From: Asticcacaulis sp. ZE23SCel15
GTDB taxonomy: Bacteria > Pseudomonadota > Alphaproteobacteria > Caulobacterales > Caulobacteraceae
Assembly (NCBI RefSeq): GCF_030505395.1
Contig: NZ_CP130044.1
Location: 2,093,001 to 2,157,000, forward strand
Direction: 5' to 3'
DNA: 64,000 nucleotides
Below are positions 7,576 to 17,401 of the stretch, one piece after another; the first letter of the stretch is position 1; each line of letters begins with the position of its first letter. The notes beneath the pieces are model-generated. The model was not told the origin of the DNA. It made no database searches and worked only from the letters and a program-made list of their open reading frames with translations. The position numbers and the translations under genes were made by a program.

Positions 7576-7998
7576 ATGACCAGATTTGCCCTCAGCTACA
7601 GCGCGGTATTCATCGTTTTTGCGATACTTGATTTTCTGTGGCTGTCAAATATGGCCGGGCGGATTTACCGGCCTATGCTGGGCGATTTGTTGCTGGAAAA
7701 ATTTAATGTCCCGCCCGCGATCCTGTTTTACATTCTGTATGTCTTTGGCCTGACCTGGTTTGCGGTCTATCCGGCGGCCAGCGGTCAGGTCAGCCCTTAC
7801 GGTCTATCGCCGTTTATGTCGGCTGTGACTAATGGTTTTATGGTCGGGCTTATCGGTTATGGCACCTATAATCTTACCGCGCTGGCCGTGGTAAAAAACT
7901 GGTCATCGCCATTGTCATACATCGACATAGGCTGGGGCGCTGTGGCCAGTGCGGTAGCATCCGGTATCGCTTTTTTGTGTCTTCGTCTCATTAAATAA
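7576..7998 (+). CDS. DUF2177 family membrane protein
   Basis: This 140-residue protein has four predicted membrane segments (starting near residues 6, 45, 76 and 118) and the family-like features FLWLSNMAGRIYRPMLGDLL and GFMVGLIGYGTYNLTALAVVK in two stretches. Its molecular role is unknown. It begins two bases after the chrR stop codon and is followed 39 bases later by the methyltransferase gene, so it belongs to the sigma-factor operon. DUF2177 genes are common companions of cyclopropane-synthase-like genes. A role in lipid modification or transport is therefore plausible but unproven. Confidence 0.85.
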   Translation: MTRFALSYSAVFIVFAILDFLWLSNMAGRIYRPMLGDLLLEKFNVPPAILFYILYVFGLTWFAVYPAASGQVSPYGLSPFMSAVTNGFMVGLIGYGTYNLTALAVVKNWSSPLSYIDIGWGAVASAVASGIAFLCLRLIK

Positions 7999-8037
7999 GC
8001 TATATTTGCCTCATACATAGAGGAAGGGTGCCTGCGT

Positions 8038-9300
8038 ATGCTCACGTCACCAGTAAACCACTCTGCGTCAGATACATCCGCGCGCACATCACCTGCGCTT
8101 AAGCCTGCAGATATGTCGATCTTACCGGCGGCGTTTCGCAAAAGTCTGAAAATTCTCAATAAAAACTGGCGCAAAGGCCGGCTGGATATTATCTTTCCGA
8201 ATGGTGGCGTCTGGTCGCTTACGGGGGTAGAAGAGGGGCCTTCGGCACAGTTGCAGGTAAAGAATACCCGCTTTATCCGCCGGGTGATGGCGTCGGGCGA
8301 TATCGGCTTTTGCGACGGATACCGCGAAGGCGAATGGGATACACCTGATCTGGCGGCTCTGTTGACCGTGCTGAGCCACAACCTTGATAAGCTTAAGATA
8401 CTGCTGGTCGGCAATCCGCTGGTGCGGGCGTTCAACAATATCGTCCACGCCTTCAATAAAAACACCAAAGAGGGTTCCAAACGCAATATTTTCGCCCACT
8501 ATGATCTCGGCAATGATTTTTATGGTCAGTGGCTTGACCCCAGCATGACCTATTCGTCGGCCCTGTTTGGTACCGAAACCGATCTGGAAAGCGCGCAGAC
8601 GGCCAAATATGCAGCCCTTGCCAAACTGGTTGATCTCAAACCCGGCCAGCACGTGCTCGAAATCGGCTGCGGGTGGGGCGGATTTGCTCAGTACGCCGCC
8701 CAAACCATCGGGGCCAAGGTCACCTGCCTGACCATATCCCCGGCTCAGGCCGATTATGCGACGGCGCGCATGAAACGGCACGGGCTCGATAATCTTGTGG
8801 ATATCCGTCTGATGGATTACCGCGATGTCGAGGGCGAATTTGACGCCATTGTCTCCATTGAGATGTTCGAGGCGGTCGGCGAAGCCTATTGGGATGCCTA
8901 TTTCGATCAGGTCAAAGCGCGGCTTAAACCCGGCGGTAAGGCGGGCCTTCAGATCATCACCATCCGCGATGACCTGTTTGATGAATACCGTCAGCGTTCG
9001 GATTTTATTCAAAAATATATCTTCCCCGGCGGCATGTTGCCAAGCCTTGCAAAGCTTAAAGACCAGGCGGCGCGCGTGGGTCTGTCACCGCTTAAAACCT
9101 ATGGGTTTGCGCTCGATTACGCCCACACACTGAAACTGTGGGCGCAGCGGTTTGAGGCGGCGTGGAAGGCGGGCCGCATCAGCGGTTTTGACGGGCCTTT
9201 CCGTAAGCAGTGGCTGTTTTATCTGGCCTATTGCGAAGCCGGTTTCCGCACCGGCCGCACCGATGTCATCCACTTCGGACTGCAACGCCCCAGAGTCTAA
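8038..9300 (+). CDS. cfa: Cyclopropane-fatty-acyl-phospholipid synthase family methyltransferase
   Basis: The 420-residue protein carries the S-adenosylmethionine motif VLEIGCGWGGFAQYAA (about residues 206-221), the family segment FAHYDLGNDFYGQWLDPSMT (about 152-171) and the C-terminal RQSDFIQKYIFPGGMLPS region. Enzymes of this family add a methylene or methyl group from SAM to double bonds in phospholipid acyl chains at the inner membrane. In the sigma/ChrR context it may be a methylase in a furan-fatty-acid route rather than a true cyclopropane synthase, and the sequence alone does not separate the two. A GAGGAAGG ribosome-binding site precedes the ATG. It probably ends the operon started at the TGATCC promoter. 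Confidence 0.88.
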   Translation: MLTSPVNHSASDTSARTSPALKPADMSILPAAFRKSLKILNKNWRKGRLDIIFPNGGVWSLTGVEEGPSAQLQVKNTRFIRRVMASGDIGFCDGYREGEWDTPDLAALLTVLSHNLDKLKILLVGNPLVRAFNNIVHAFNKNTKEGSKRNIFAHYDLGNDFYGQWLDPSMTYSSALFGTETDLESAQTAKYAALAKLVDLKPGQHVLEIGCGWGGFAQYAAQTIGAKVTCLTISPAQADYATARMKRHGLDNLVDIRLMDYRDVEGEFDAIVSIEMFEAVGEAYWDAYFDQVKARLKPGGKAGLQIITIRDDLFDEYRQRSDFIQKYIFPGGMLPSLAKLKDQAARVGLSPLKTYGFALDYAHTLKLWAQRFEAAWKAGRISGFDGPFRKQWLFYLAYCEAGFRTGRTDVIHFGLQRPRV

Positions 9301-9377
9301 AGGCGAAAAGAGCCTTGTTTTGACTCACCTGTCAGGCTACGAGCTTAGATCGTAGTCAATAACCATCGGGGCCTTAA

Positions 9378-10034
9378 ATGGGGGTGTCGGCGTTCAGTCC
9401 GCAGTCTCTTGATACCCCGGCCGGGGGCAAGGTGACGGATAAGGGCAGCACATCGCGTCATAAGGGCGGAGCCATTACGCTGGTCCGTCATGGCGAGCCA
9501 GCATTGTCACGGCGGGTCAAACTGACCGCCAAAGGCTATGGCGAATGGTGGGCACGTTATGAGGTGGGCGGCCTGCTCGAAGGCCAGCAACCGCCGCAGG
9601 TGCTGAAAGACTATATTGCCCGCGCCCGTCATTTGCTGTCGTCGACCCGCCAGAGAGCGCTGGAGACCGCGCGCATGGCCTGTGGTGAGCGTGAGTTTGA
9701 GTCGCTGGATCTGTTTATCGAAGCCCCCTTGCCACCGCCGAATTTTCCCGACAGCCTAACCTTCAGCCCCAAGCACTGGGGGGCGATTTCGCGCTTCTGG
9801 TGGTGGGCGTTCAACAACCACAAAGGGCAGGAAACCCGCCGTCAGGCCGAGGTGCGCGCCCGCAAAGCCGCAGATTTCCTGCTGGAGCGGGCGAGTGGCG
9901 GCGATGATGTCGTGCTCATGGCTCACGGCTATTTCAACTACATGATCTCACGCGAACTGAAGCGGTCCGGCTATGCCAAAACCCATGAGCAGGGCTTTAA
10001 ATATTGGGGCTGCCGTCGCTACGAAGCGCGCTGA
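9378..10034 (+). CDS. Histidine phosphatase family protein
   Basis: The 218-residue protein has the RHG catalytic signature in ITLVRHGEPALSRR (about residues 34-47) and the second histidine in VVLMAHGYFNYMISREL near residue 180. The family transfers phosphate through the first histidine, and substrates range from sugars to proteins. An unusual aromatic-rich stretch, HWGAISRFWWWAFNNHKGQ, lies in the middle. The ATG at 9378 has a poor ribosome-binding site, and a GTG at 9432 would still keep the domain. It sits between the cfa gene and xseB with no obvious operon partner. Confidence 0.8.
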   Translation: MGVSAFSPQSLDTPAGGKVTDKGSTSRHKGGAITLVRHGEPALSRRVKLTAKGYGEWWARYEVGGLLEGQQPPQVLKDYIARARHLLSSTRQRALETARMACGEREFESLDLFIEAPLPPPNFPDSLTFSPKHWGAISRFWWWAFNNHKGQETRRQAEVRARKAADFLLERASGGDDVVLMAHGYFNYMISRELKRSGYAKTHEQGFKYWGCRRYEAR

Positions 10035-10049
10035 TCAGCGGTCTGTTAG

Positions 10050-10084
10050 GCCCTAAACAGGGTTGATATGGTGAAATTTAGGGC
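10050..10084. other. Inverted repeat between the phosphatase gene and xseB
   Basis: GCCCTAAA and TTTAGGGC are separated by 19 bases. There is no T run, so it is not a typical terminator. It lies about 50 bases upstream of the xseB start and could be part of its leader or promoter. Confidence 0.3.
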
Positions 10085-10132
10085 TTAAAGCCTGTTATAG
10101 AATTATCGCTGTAAGAGAATTTTATCCGCACC

Positions 10133-10381
10133 ATGACCGAATCTGTAACCGATATTTCCGCCCTGTCTTTTGAAGACGCCTTGAGCCAGCTTGAGAAGGT
10201 CGTGCAAAAGCTGGAATTGGGTGCGGCACCCCTGGAAGAATCGCTTAAGCTCTATACCTACGGCGCCGAGCTAAAAAAGCATTGCGAAAAGCGTCTTGAA
10301 GATGCACGGCTTCAGGTTGAAAAGATATCGCTGTCTAAGACCGGACAGGTCGAAGGGGTTGCCCCGGCAGAGTTCAATTAA
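10133..10381 (+). CDS. xseB: Exodeoxyribonuclease VII small subunit
   Basis: This 82-residue protein matches XseB in length and in the core SFEDALSQLEKVVQKLE followed by GAAPLEESLKLYTYGAEL. It forms exonuclease VII with XseA, which is not in the window, and degrades single-stranded DNA from both ends. It heads the common xseB-ispA-dxs block, with gaps of 63 and 85 bases to the next two genes. Confidence 0.93.
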   Translation: MTESVTDISALSFEDALSQLEKVVQKLELGAAPLEESLKLYTYGAELKKHCEKRLEDARLQVEKISLSKTGQVEGVAPAEFN

Positions 10382-10444
10382 TACAGCGCTTTGCCGCGCG
10401 CTCATGTGACGCCTTAAATGAGAAAGATCTAAGCCTTGACCCTG

Positions 10445-11347
10445 ATGGCCGCCAATTCCGACCTTCCCCCCCTGCGCCAGCGTATGCAGGAAACGGCGGA
10501 TTTGGTGACTATGGCGCTGGATGAACTTTTGCCGCGCGCCGACGGGCCTGAGCAGCGCCTGACCGAGGCCATGCGTTATGCGGCTCTGGGACCGGGTAAG
10601 CGGCTGCGGCCGTTCTTTGCGCTGGAAACCGGGCGTTTGTTCGATGTCGATGAGCGGGCCGTGCTGCGGGCCGCCTGTGCGTTAGAGTGCATCCACGCCT
10701 ACAGTCTTATCCACGATGACCTGCCGTGCATGGATGATGACGATATCCGTCGCGGACAGCTAACCGTGCACCGCGCCTATGATGAGGCGACCGCCGTTTT
10801 GGCCGGCGATGCCCTGCAAAGCGTGGCGTTTGAGATCATGGCGTCGGAAGACACCCACGAAGACCCGCTGGTGCGCTGCGACCTGGTGACGCGTCTGGCG
10901 CAGGCGTCCGGGGCCCACGGCATGGCGGGCGGTCAGATGATCGACCTGATTGGTGTGTCGGATGACATGGGGGGCGTGGCACGGATGCAGCGCCTGAAAA
11001 CCGGCGCTTTGATCGTGTTTGCCTTTGAAATTCCACTGATTATCGCCGATGCCGGTGACCGCGAATCCCACGCCCTGACGCACTTTGCGCAGGATCTGGG
11101 GTTGGCCTATCAGATTGCCGATGATTTGCTTGATGTCGAAGGCGACCCTGATCTGCTGGGCAAGGCGACCGGCGGTAAGGACGCGGCCAAGGGCAAGACT
11201 AATTTTGTGACCCTGCTGGGCGTCGAAGAATCCAAGGCGCGCGTCAAAATTCTGGCCGATCAGGCCAAGTCGCGGCTCGATATGTTTGGCGCGGACGCGC
11301 GCTTCTTACGCGAAAGTGTTGATTTTGTGCTTAATCGCCAGAGTTGA
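10445..11347 (+). CDS. ispA: Farnesyl (short-chain polyprenyl) diphosphate synthase
   Basis: The protein of about 300 residues has both aspartate-rich motifs of polyprenyl synthases, [17 protein letters not shown] (first motif with the two-residue insertion typical of bacterial short-chain enzymes) and [13 protein letters not shown] (second). It condenses isopentenyl diphosphate with allylic diphosphates to make geranyl and farnesyl diphosphate in the cytoplasm. The placement between xseB and dxs is typical of proteobacteria. An in-frame TTG at 10436 is better placed for the weak AGAAAG site, so the protein may be three residues longer. Confidence 0.92.
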   Translation: MAANSDLPPLRQRMQETADLVTMALDELLPRADGPEQRLTEAMRYAALGPGKRLRPFFALETGRLFDVDERAVLRAACALECIHAYSLIHDDLPCMDDDDIRRGQLTVHRAYDEATAVLAGDALQSVAFEIMASEDTHEDPLVRCDLVTRLAQASGAHGMAGGQMIDLIGVSDDMGGVARMQRLKTGALIVFAFEIPLIIADAGDRESHALTHFAQDLGLAYQIADDLLDVEGDPDLLGKATGGKDAAKGKTNFVTLLGVEESKARVKILADQAKSRLDMFGADARFLRESVDFVLNRQS

Positions 11348-11432
11348 TAGCTGAAGCCAGCGCATATCGCCGCAAATGAGGCGATAATTTAGTTATTTCA
11401 AAGCGATTCAAAAATCTATATTCTTAAGCGTA

Positions 11433-13361
11433 ATGAATATGTCGTCAGTAACGCCCGTCCTCGACACCCTGTCCCCGCCTGAGCGCATTAGGTCTTTGAG
11501 CTTTCATGATCTGAAAGCGCTGGCCGATGAGGTGCGTCTGGAAACCATCGAGGTGGTCTCAAAAACCGGCGGCCATCTGGGCTCGGCGCTCGGCGTGGTC
11601 GAATTGACGGTGGCTCTGCATCATGTTTTTGAAACGCCGAAAGATATACTGATCTGGGATGTGGGCCACCAGACCTATCCGCATAAGCTTTTGACTGGAC
11701 GGCGCGACCGTATCCGCACGCTTCGTCAGGGCGGCGGACTGTCGGGGTTCACCAAGCGCTCTGAGAGCGAATACGACCCGTTTGGCGCGGCCCATGCGGC
11801 GACCTCGATCTCGGCAGCGCTGGGGTTCTGTGCCGCCCGCGACCTTCAGGGCAGAGACAACCGCGTCGTGGCCGTGATCGGTGACGGCTCGATGTCGGCG
11901 GGCATGGCCTATGAAGCCATGAACAATGCCTGCGAGACGACCAAGAGCCTGACGGTTATCCTCAACGACAACGATATGTCGATTGCCCCGCCGGTCGGGG
12001 GCATGAGCGCGTACCTGGCTAACCTCGTCTCCGGCGGGGCCTATCAATCGTTCCGTAAGTTCGGCAAATCAGTCGCTGAGCGCCTGCCGCGCCCGCTGTT
12101 TGAAGCGGCGCGCAAGGCTGAGGAATTTACCCGCGGCATGGTCACGGGCGGGACGTTTTTCGAGGAACTGGGCTTTTACTACGTTGGCCCGATCGACGGC
12201 CACAATATGGAGCACCTGCTGGCCGTGCTCAAAAAAGCCCATTCGATCACGGACCGCCCGGTGCTGGTCCATGTGGTGACGCAAAAGGGCAAGGGCTATG
12301 TCCACGCCGAAAGTGCGGCTGACAAATATCACGGTGTCGCCAAGTTTGATGTGGTCACCGGTGAGCAGTCAAAGCCCAAGGCCAATGCCCCCAGCTACAC
12401 TGATGTGTTCGCCTCAGAACTGATCAAACGCGCCCGCATTGACCCGAAAATCGTCGGCATAACGGCCGCCATGCCATCGGGCACCGGCCTTGATCGTTTT
12501 GCCGAGATTTTCCCGGCGCGCACCTTTGATGTTGGCATTGCCGAGCAGCACGCCGTGACCTTTGCGGCTGGGTTGGCGGCAGACGGCATGAAGCCGTTTT
12601 GCGCCATCTATTCGACCTTTTTGCAGCGCGGCTATGATCAGGTTGCCCACGATGTCGCCTTGCAGGACTTACCGGTGCGCTTTGCTATCGACCGGGCAGG
12701 TTTGGTCGGGGCTGATGGCGCGACCCATGCGGGCACGTTTGATGTGGGCTATCTGGGCGCACTGCCCGGCATGGTGATTATGGCCGCGTCTGATGAGGCC
12801 GAACTGGCCGCCATGATCGCCACCGCCACCGCCTATGATGACGGCCCGTCGGCGTTCAGATATCCGCGCGGCGAAGGCACGGGGGCGGTGATCCCCGAAC
12901 TGGCCGCGACGCTTGAGATCGGCAAAGGCCGGATTGTGCGCGAAGGCTCAAAGGTCGCCATCCTGTCGCTGGGCGCCCGCTTAAGTGAAGCGCTTAAGGC
13001 CGCCGAAATTCTGGCCGCCAAGGGTTTATCTACGACCGTGGCCGATGCCCGCTTTGCCAAGCCGCTCGACAAAGATCTGATCCGCCAACTGGCCAAACAC
13101 CATGAATGTCTGATCACCGTCGAAGAAGGCGCAGTGGGTGGCTTTGGCGCGTTTGTGCTGCATTTTCTGGCCGAAGAAGGTGCGCTGGATGCGGGCCTTA
13201 AGATCCGCACCCTGACCCTGCCGGATCGGTTCCAGGATCACGATAAGCCCGACGCCATGTACGCAGATGCGGGTCTTGATGCCGAGGGGATTGCCATTGC
13301 GGCCCTGCAAGCGCTGGGTTTCAGCGAGGCCGATATCGCCCGCGTGGCGGTCAAGGGGTAA
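11433..13361 (+). CDS. dxs: 1-deoxy-D-xylulose-5-phosphate synthase
   Basis: The 642-residue protein has the standard Dxs layout. It shows the N-terminal [20 protein letters not shown] segment, the thiamine-diphosphate motif [17 protein letters not shown] with ILNDNDMSI (about residues 150-186), the transketolase pyrimidine domain ([19 protein letters not shown]) and a C-terminal transketolase domain. It joins pyruvate and glyceraldehyde 3-phosphate to give DXP, the first step of the MEP pathway, supplying precursors to IspA next door and to the polyprenyl synthase at 34.7 kb. No defects are seen. Confidence 0.96.
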   Translation: MNMSSVTPVLDTLSPPERIRSLSFHDLKALADEVRLETIEVVSKTGGHLGSALGVVELTVALHHVFETPKDILIWDVGHQTYPHKLLTGRRDRIRTLRQGGGLSGFTKRSESEYDPFGAAHAATSISAALGFCAARDLQGRDNRVVAVIGDGSMSAGMAYEAMNNACETTKSLTVILNDNDMSIAPPVGGMSAYLANLVSGGAYQSFRKFGKSVAERLPRPLFEAARKAEEFTRGMVTGGTFFEELGFYYVGPIDGHNMEHLLAVLKKAHSITDRPVLVHVVTQKGKGYVHAESAADKYHGVAKFDVVTGEQSKPKANAPSYTDVFASELIKRARIDPKIVGITAAMPSGTGLDRFAEIFPARTFDVGIAEQHAVTFAAGLAADGMKPFCAIYSTFLQRGYDQVAHDVALQDLPVRFAIDRAGLVGADGATHAGTFDVGYLGALPGMVIMAASDEAELAAMIATATAYDDGPSAFRYPRGEGTGAVIPELAATLEIGKGRIVREGSKVAILSLGARLSEALKAAEILAAKGLSTTVADARFAKPLDKDLIRQLAKHHECLITVEEGAVGGFGAFVLHFLAEEGALDAGLKIRTLTLPDRFQDHDKPDAMYADAGLDAEGIAIAALQALGFSEADIARVAVKG

Positions 13362-13379
13362 TTAAGCTAGGGGGGATTT

Positions 13380-13841
13380 ATGAATAGAGCTTTTAACGCG
13401 CTACTGGTGGCGTATGCAGTCGCCTATTTTGGCAATATACTCGTCGTGCTATTGTTTTCCCAACATTTTCCCGTTGGTGCAGGCGGCGCTTATGATCAAG
13501 CCTTGAGCGAAGTTTTCGCCGCGTATGGAGACCGTTACAGTAGCATCTACTCAGGCCTTTATTGGGGCCTATATTACCTCAATATGTGTTCCTTGGTCGC
13601 GGCGTTGATTTTGTTGGCGGTTAGAAAAACTCCGGGCATCGAAATTTTAATGACATTCATGATTGTGGATGTGATTTTATTTTATTTCATAAGCTCTAAT
13701 TCTGTAACCGTAAGTCATAAAATACTTACAGTGTCAGGCCTTGTTACATATCCCCTTCAAGGCGCGATCATAGCTCTCTATTTTTCTGGGCGTGAAAAAC
13801 TTGGTTTCGGGAAAGTGCCTCAGCTAGAGCCCATAAAATAA
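13380..13841 (+). CDS. Small integral membrane protein, unrecognised
   Basis: I do not recognise this 153-residue protein. It has four likely membrane segments (about residues 7-26, 61-81, 86-105 and 115-135) and a short cytoplasmic tail ending PQLEPIK. It starts 18 bases after the dxs stop behind a good GGGGG site and may be read through from dxs. The DNA is visibly richer in AT than dxs, especially between 13660 and 13790, which can mark transfer or relaxed selection. A hairpin follows directly. Confidence 0.65.
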   Translation: MNRAFNALLVAYAVAYFGNILVVLLFSQHFPVGAGGAYDQALSEVFAAYGDRYSSIYSGLYWGLYYLNMCSLVAALILLAVRKTPGIEILMTFMIVDVILFYFISSNSVTVSHKILTVSGLVTYPLQGAIIALYFSGREKLGFGKVPQLEPIK

Positions 13842-13866
13842 CGGCGCCGGTTAGGGCGCCGCTCTT
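13842..13866. terminator. Hairpin terminator between convergent genes
   Basis: CGGCGCC and GGCGCCG form a perfect 7-base-pair stem with a six-base loop, followed by CTCTTT on the plus strand. It lies between the convergent membrane protein and RcnB-like genes and may serve both. Confidence 0.55.
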
Positions 13867-13870
13867 TAGG

Positions 13871-14257
13871 TTATCTCGTTAAAATAATGGTGGCAATGAC
13901 GCCGGTCGCAACAGCGGCCAGAACATAGCGGTTGTCGATCTGACGCCATTCATAGCCACGCGGCGGGGCTTTCAGCTTTTTGTGCTGGCGGTAATCGACC
14001 GACTTGCCGCGCTGCCAATCATTGTAGGCAACATAGCCGCCTTTTTTGTAGCTCGACTTATCGTGCTTGTGCCAGCCCTTTGGCGGCCCGCGTCTGTCAT
14101 CGCCGCGATCGTCTTTGCGGTCATCATGGCGGGCTTCGGTCTTGCCCTTAACCTGCTCATGACGGTCGTCAGGACGTGGTTGCGCCATAGCGGTGCCGCT
14201 GAGGCCAGTGGATGCCATCATGATGGCCATCATCGATGCGGCGAATATCTGTTTCAT
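13871..14257 (-). CDS. RcnB-like periplasmic protein
   Basis: The start at 14257 is chosen because AGGAGAG lies just upstream. A signal peptide (MKQIFAASMMAIMMASTGLS and TAMA) is followed by a highly charged, His/Asp/Arg-rich middle (PDDRHEQVKGKTEARHDD region), then the domain with GGYVAYNDWQRGK, PPRGYEWRQIDNRYVLAAVA and a terminal hydrophobic segment. This is the layout of RcnB-type proteins, first described in nickel/cobalt efflux control in Escherichia coli. In Caulobacteraceae they are numerous and of unknown role, so metal homeostasis is only a possibility. It is transcribed alone. Confidence 0.8.
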   Translation of the reverse strand: MKQIFAASMMAIMMASTGLSGTAMAQPRPDDRHEQVKGKTEARHDDRKDDRGDDRRGPPKGWHKHDKSSYKKGGYVAYNDWQRGKSVDYRQHKKLKAPPRGYEWRQIDNRYVLAAVATGVIATIILTR

Positions 14258-14492
14258 AGGGTCTCTCCTTTTCACTACTGTGTTCCGATGCCCTTAGAAT
14301 GATCCTTGCCCTATGAACCCTATCTGAATGTTCCAAGGTCATAGTGTGTTGGTTTTATTTACGATTTGAAATATTTGCCGGTAATCTGGTCATGCCCACA
14401 GTCCGTAAATCGTTCTTTTCGATACTATCTGAGTTTGACAGCGAAGCACTTACCGCTAAGCTCAGGGTTTTGCTGTGGTATGGGGAGCGATC

Positions 14493-16079
14493 ATGACGAA
14501 TAGCGATGCGATGCAACGCCAGAAGGGCTTTCTGGGCCTGATCGAACGCTTAGGCAATAAACTGCCCGATCCGGTCATGATCTTTGTGTGGCTAATTCTG
14601 GTTCTGATGGTGCTGTCGACCGTCGGGGCATATCTGGGCTGGTCGGCCTCAATCCCCTTTTCCGGCGATAAGGCCCCGCCGTTTTCGACGCTTGAAAACG
14701 GGGTCGTCACCTATACCGCCGACAGCCTGTTCACGCAGGAAAACATCACCCGCCTGCTGGTCGATATGCCAAAGACCCTGACCGGATTTGCACCATTAGG
14801 GGTCGTGCTGGTGGTCATGTACGGGGCGGCGGTGGCGGAACGCACGGGCATGTTCAGCGCCCTGATCCGCTCAAGTCTGCGCAATGCCCCAAAGGCCATA
14901 TTGACGCCGTGTGTGGCGGTGATTGGCATGTTGTCGCACCATGCTTCCGATACCGGCTATGTGGTGTTTATCCCGCTGGCAGCGCTGATCTATGCCTCGG
15001 TCGGGCGGCATCCGCTGGTGGGCGTAGCGGCCGCGTTTGCGGCGGTTTCGGGAGGTTATGCCGGTAATATTACGCCGGGCCAGATCGACGTGCTGCTGTT
15101 CGGCTTCACGCAGGAAGCGGCCCGCATCATTGATCCCGAATGGACCATGAACCCGATCGGCAACTGGTGGTTCATCGTGGCGATTGTGTTTCTGTTTACG
15201 CCCATCGTGTGGTTCATCACCGACAAAATCGTTGAGCCGCGCCTCGGCAAATGGGGCGGCACCAAGGACACCGAAATCGCCGCCGAACTGGCCAAGTCCG
15301 AAGTGACCGAAGCCGAAAAGAAGGGCCTTAAGGCCGCAGGGATTGCCGCTTTGGTTATCATTGGCCTGTTTGCGGCGCTGGCCCTATGGCCAGGCTATAC
15401 GCCATTGATTGATGAAACAAAGACCGGCCCGGCGCAATTGCAGCCGTTTTATTCGGCCCTGATCCCCGGCTTTTTCCTGCTGTTTCTGGCGACTGGCATA
15501 TCGTTTGGCGTCAAGGCCGGCACGGTCAAATCCGACAATGACGTGGTGCGCATGATGGGGGAAGGGATACGCTCGATGGCGCCCTATATCGTGTTTGCCT
15601 TTTTTGCCGCCCATTTCGTGGCCATGTTCAACTGGTCAGGTCTGGGGCCGATTGCCGCCATCAACGGGGCCGAAGTGCTCAAAGGCTGGAACCTGCCCGC
15701 GCCGCTGCTGCTGGTCAGCGTGCTGCTGTTCTCCTCGGTGCTTGATCTGTTTATCGGGTCGGCCTCGGCCAAGTGGTCGGCGCTGGCCCCCGTCGTCGTG
15801 CCGATGTTTATGCTGGTTGGTATTTCGCCCGAAATGACGACGGCGGCTTACCGGATGGGCGACAGCTACACCAATATCATGACGCCGCTGATGTCGTACT
15901 TTCCGCTCATTCTGGCCTTTTGCCGGCGGTGGGACTCGACTTATGGCGTGGGATCATTGCTGGCCCTGATGCTGCCATATGCCCTGTGTTTCATGGTGGC
16001 GGGGATCGCGATGACCGCCGGGTGGGTGCATTTTGACCTGCCGCTGGGGCCCCACTCGCAGGTTCACTATACCCGTTGA
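14493..16079 (+). CDS. abgT: AbgT family transporter
   Basis: The protein of about 528 residues starts at MTNSDAMQRQKGFLGLIERL behind a GGGGAGCG site. An upstream ATG at 14475 would lie over that site. It has many membrane segments and AbgT signatures: NKLPDPVMIFVWLILVLMV, SHHASDTGYVVFIPLAALIY, and the C-terminal SASAKWSALAPVVVPMFMLV with GDSYTNIMTPLMSYFPLIL. AbgT proteins import p-aminobenzoyl-glutamate or, in other members, export sulfonamides. Which applies here is not clear. It ends by overlapping the convergent O-antigen ligase-like gene by 13 bases. Confidence 0.92.
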   Translation: MTNSDAMQRQKGFLGLIERLGNKLPDPVMIFVWLILVLMVLSTVGAYLGWSASIPFSGDKAPPFSTLENGVVTYTADSLFTQENITRLLVDMPKTLTGFAPLGVVLVVMYGAAVAERTGMFSALIRSSLRNAPKAILTPCVAVIGMLSHHASDTGYVVFIPLAALIYASVGRHPLVGVAAAFAAVSGGYAGNITPGQIDVLLFGFTQEAARIIDPEWTMNPIGNWWFIVAIVFLFTPIVWFITDKIVEPRLGKWGGTKDTEIAAELAKSEVTEAEKKGLKAAGIAALVIIGLFAALALWPGYTPLIDETKTGPAQLQPFYSALIPGFFLLFLATGISFGVKAGTVKSDNDVVRMMGEGIRSMAPYIVFAFFAAHFVAMFNWSGLGPIAAINGAEVLKGWNLPAPLLLVSVLLFSSVLDLFIGSASAKWSALAPVVVPMFMLVGISPEMTTAAYRMGDSYTNIMTPLMSYFPLILAFCRRWDSTYGVGSLLALMLPYALCFMVAGIAMTAGWVHFDLPLGPHSQVHYTR

Positions 16080-17347
16080 TTTCCCTGCAACCGGTTGCCG
16101 GTCAGGCGGGCCGCCGCCGCCACAAACAGCACCCAGATCAGGCTGTTTTGGCCCAGAATAAAGCTTTCCGACAGGATCAAAAAGCTGAACAGACATAATA
16201 TAAGCACGGAAAAAAAGCCGTCATTGACGCGCGAGAACCGAAACAGGGCACACAGAAAACAGATCACCAAAAACACGCCAAAGGTGATCACCCCGACCCA
16301 GCCCAACTGCACCAGCAAATCCAGCCAGCCATTGTGCGCCGACGGCACCGGCCAATGGGTTTCGCGCCGCACGATCAGGGCGGGCACTGACCCTTCGGCC
16401 CAGAAGGCTTTGTAGCCGTAGCCGAGCAGGGGGCGTTCTTCGGATAATCGCCCCAGCGCTTCCCAGATCTGGGTGCGGCCGGTCAGGGTCGGGTCTTTGC
16501 CGAGGGCCTTTAACACCACATCCGGGATGATCATGAACACGACCGTGCCTATGGTGGCCGCCGTCGTGGCGCACCAGATAATGACGACGCTGATCAAGCC
16601 GCCGCGCTGAATGGCCACCAGCACCGGCATGGCGCCCAAGCTCAACAGGCAGGCCAGCAGCGAGGTCTTTGAGCGCGACAGCACGACCAATACGAATATC
16701 ATCACCGCGGCTGCGATCCATGCCTTGCGCCGCTCCGGCACCTGAAACGCGGATGCGCAGGCGGCTATAAAACCCAGAACCATCATGGCCGCCATCTGGT
16801 TTTTTTCATGCCATAGCCCGCGCCAGGCCCCGGCATTGATGTCGTGGGCGATACCCATCTTTGGGTACAAAATCGCCGCCAGATAGGAACCTATCGCCAG
16901 CCCCACAAAGGTGATGCCCACAATTTGAGTCAGGTCTGAGCCTTTATAGCGCGCGCCCAGATAAAGCCCGAACAGGCTGGTGAAGGCCAGCGCAATGGCA
17001 CGCCTGGTGGAAACATCGGGCGCGATCGACCAGACGGATGACAGATAGGCCAGACCGACAAATATACCGGTGGCAAATAAAGCCGGGACAGCGCGCAAAA
17101 ACGAGGGTATCCGTAAGGCGCACAGTAGCGCCGTGGCACCGTAAACCGGCAGCCACAACAGGCGCATCCATGCCGTCTCCCCACCGTTTTCCTGATTGGG
17201 TGCAAACAAAGGTGCCCACAGGGCTTCGGTAAACATGAACACGCAAAAAATAGTCAGGGTGACTTCCGCGGCCCGGATCAGCACAGCAGGGCGGCTCGCA
17301 TCATCAGGTGCGGCAGCGGTCTCGGTCCGGTAAAGGGCGGCGGTCAT
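16067..17347 (-). CDS. O-antigen ligase (Wzy/WaaL-type) family membrane protein
   Basis: The 426-residue protein has about ten membrane segments and, near residue 325, the large periplasmic loop with SAHNGWLDLLVQLGWVGV, preceded by LGYGYKAFWAEGSVP. This is the Wzy_C signature of O-antigen ligases and polymerases. Such proteins join or polymerise lipid-linked glycans on the periplasmic side of the inner membrane. No other glycan genes are adjacent, so ligase versus polymerase is open. The start at 17347 has a weak ribosome-binding site. Confidence 0.85.
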   Translation of the reverse strand: MTAALYRTETAAAPDDASRPAVLIRAAEVTLTIFCVFMFTEALWAPLFAPNQENGGETAWMRLLWLPVYGATALLCALRIPSFLRAVPALFATGIFVGLAYLSSVWSIAPDVSTRRAIALAFTSLFGLYLGARYKGSDLTQIVGITFVGLAIGSYLAAILYPKMGIAHDINAGAWRGLWHEKNQMAAMMVLGFIAACASAFQVPERRKAWIAAAVMIFVLVVLSRSKTSLLACLLSLGAMPVLVAIQRGGLISVVIIWCATTAATIGTVVFMIIPDVVLKALGKDPTLTGRTQIWEALGRLSEERPLLGYGYKAFWAEGSVPALIVRRETHWPVPSAHNGWLDLLVQLGWVGVITFGVFLVICFLCALFRFSRVNDGFFSVLILCLFSFLILSESFILGQNSLIWVLFVAAAARLTGNRLQGNQRV

Positions 17348-17401
17348 GGCCCGGACATTAAGCCTAAAAGGTCAAAATCTTCTTAGCTGCAAAGCTGGTC
17401 A

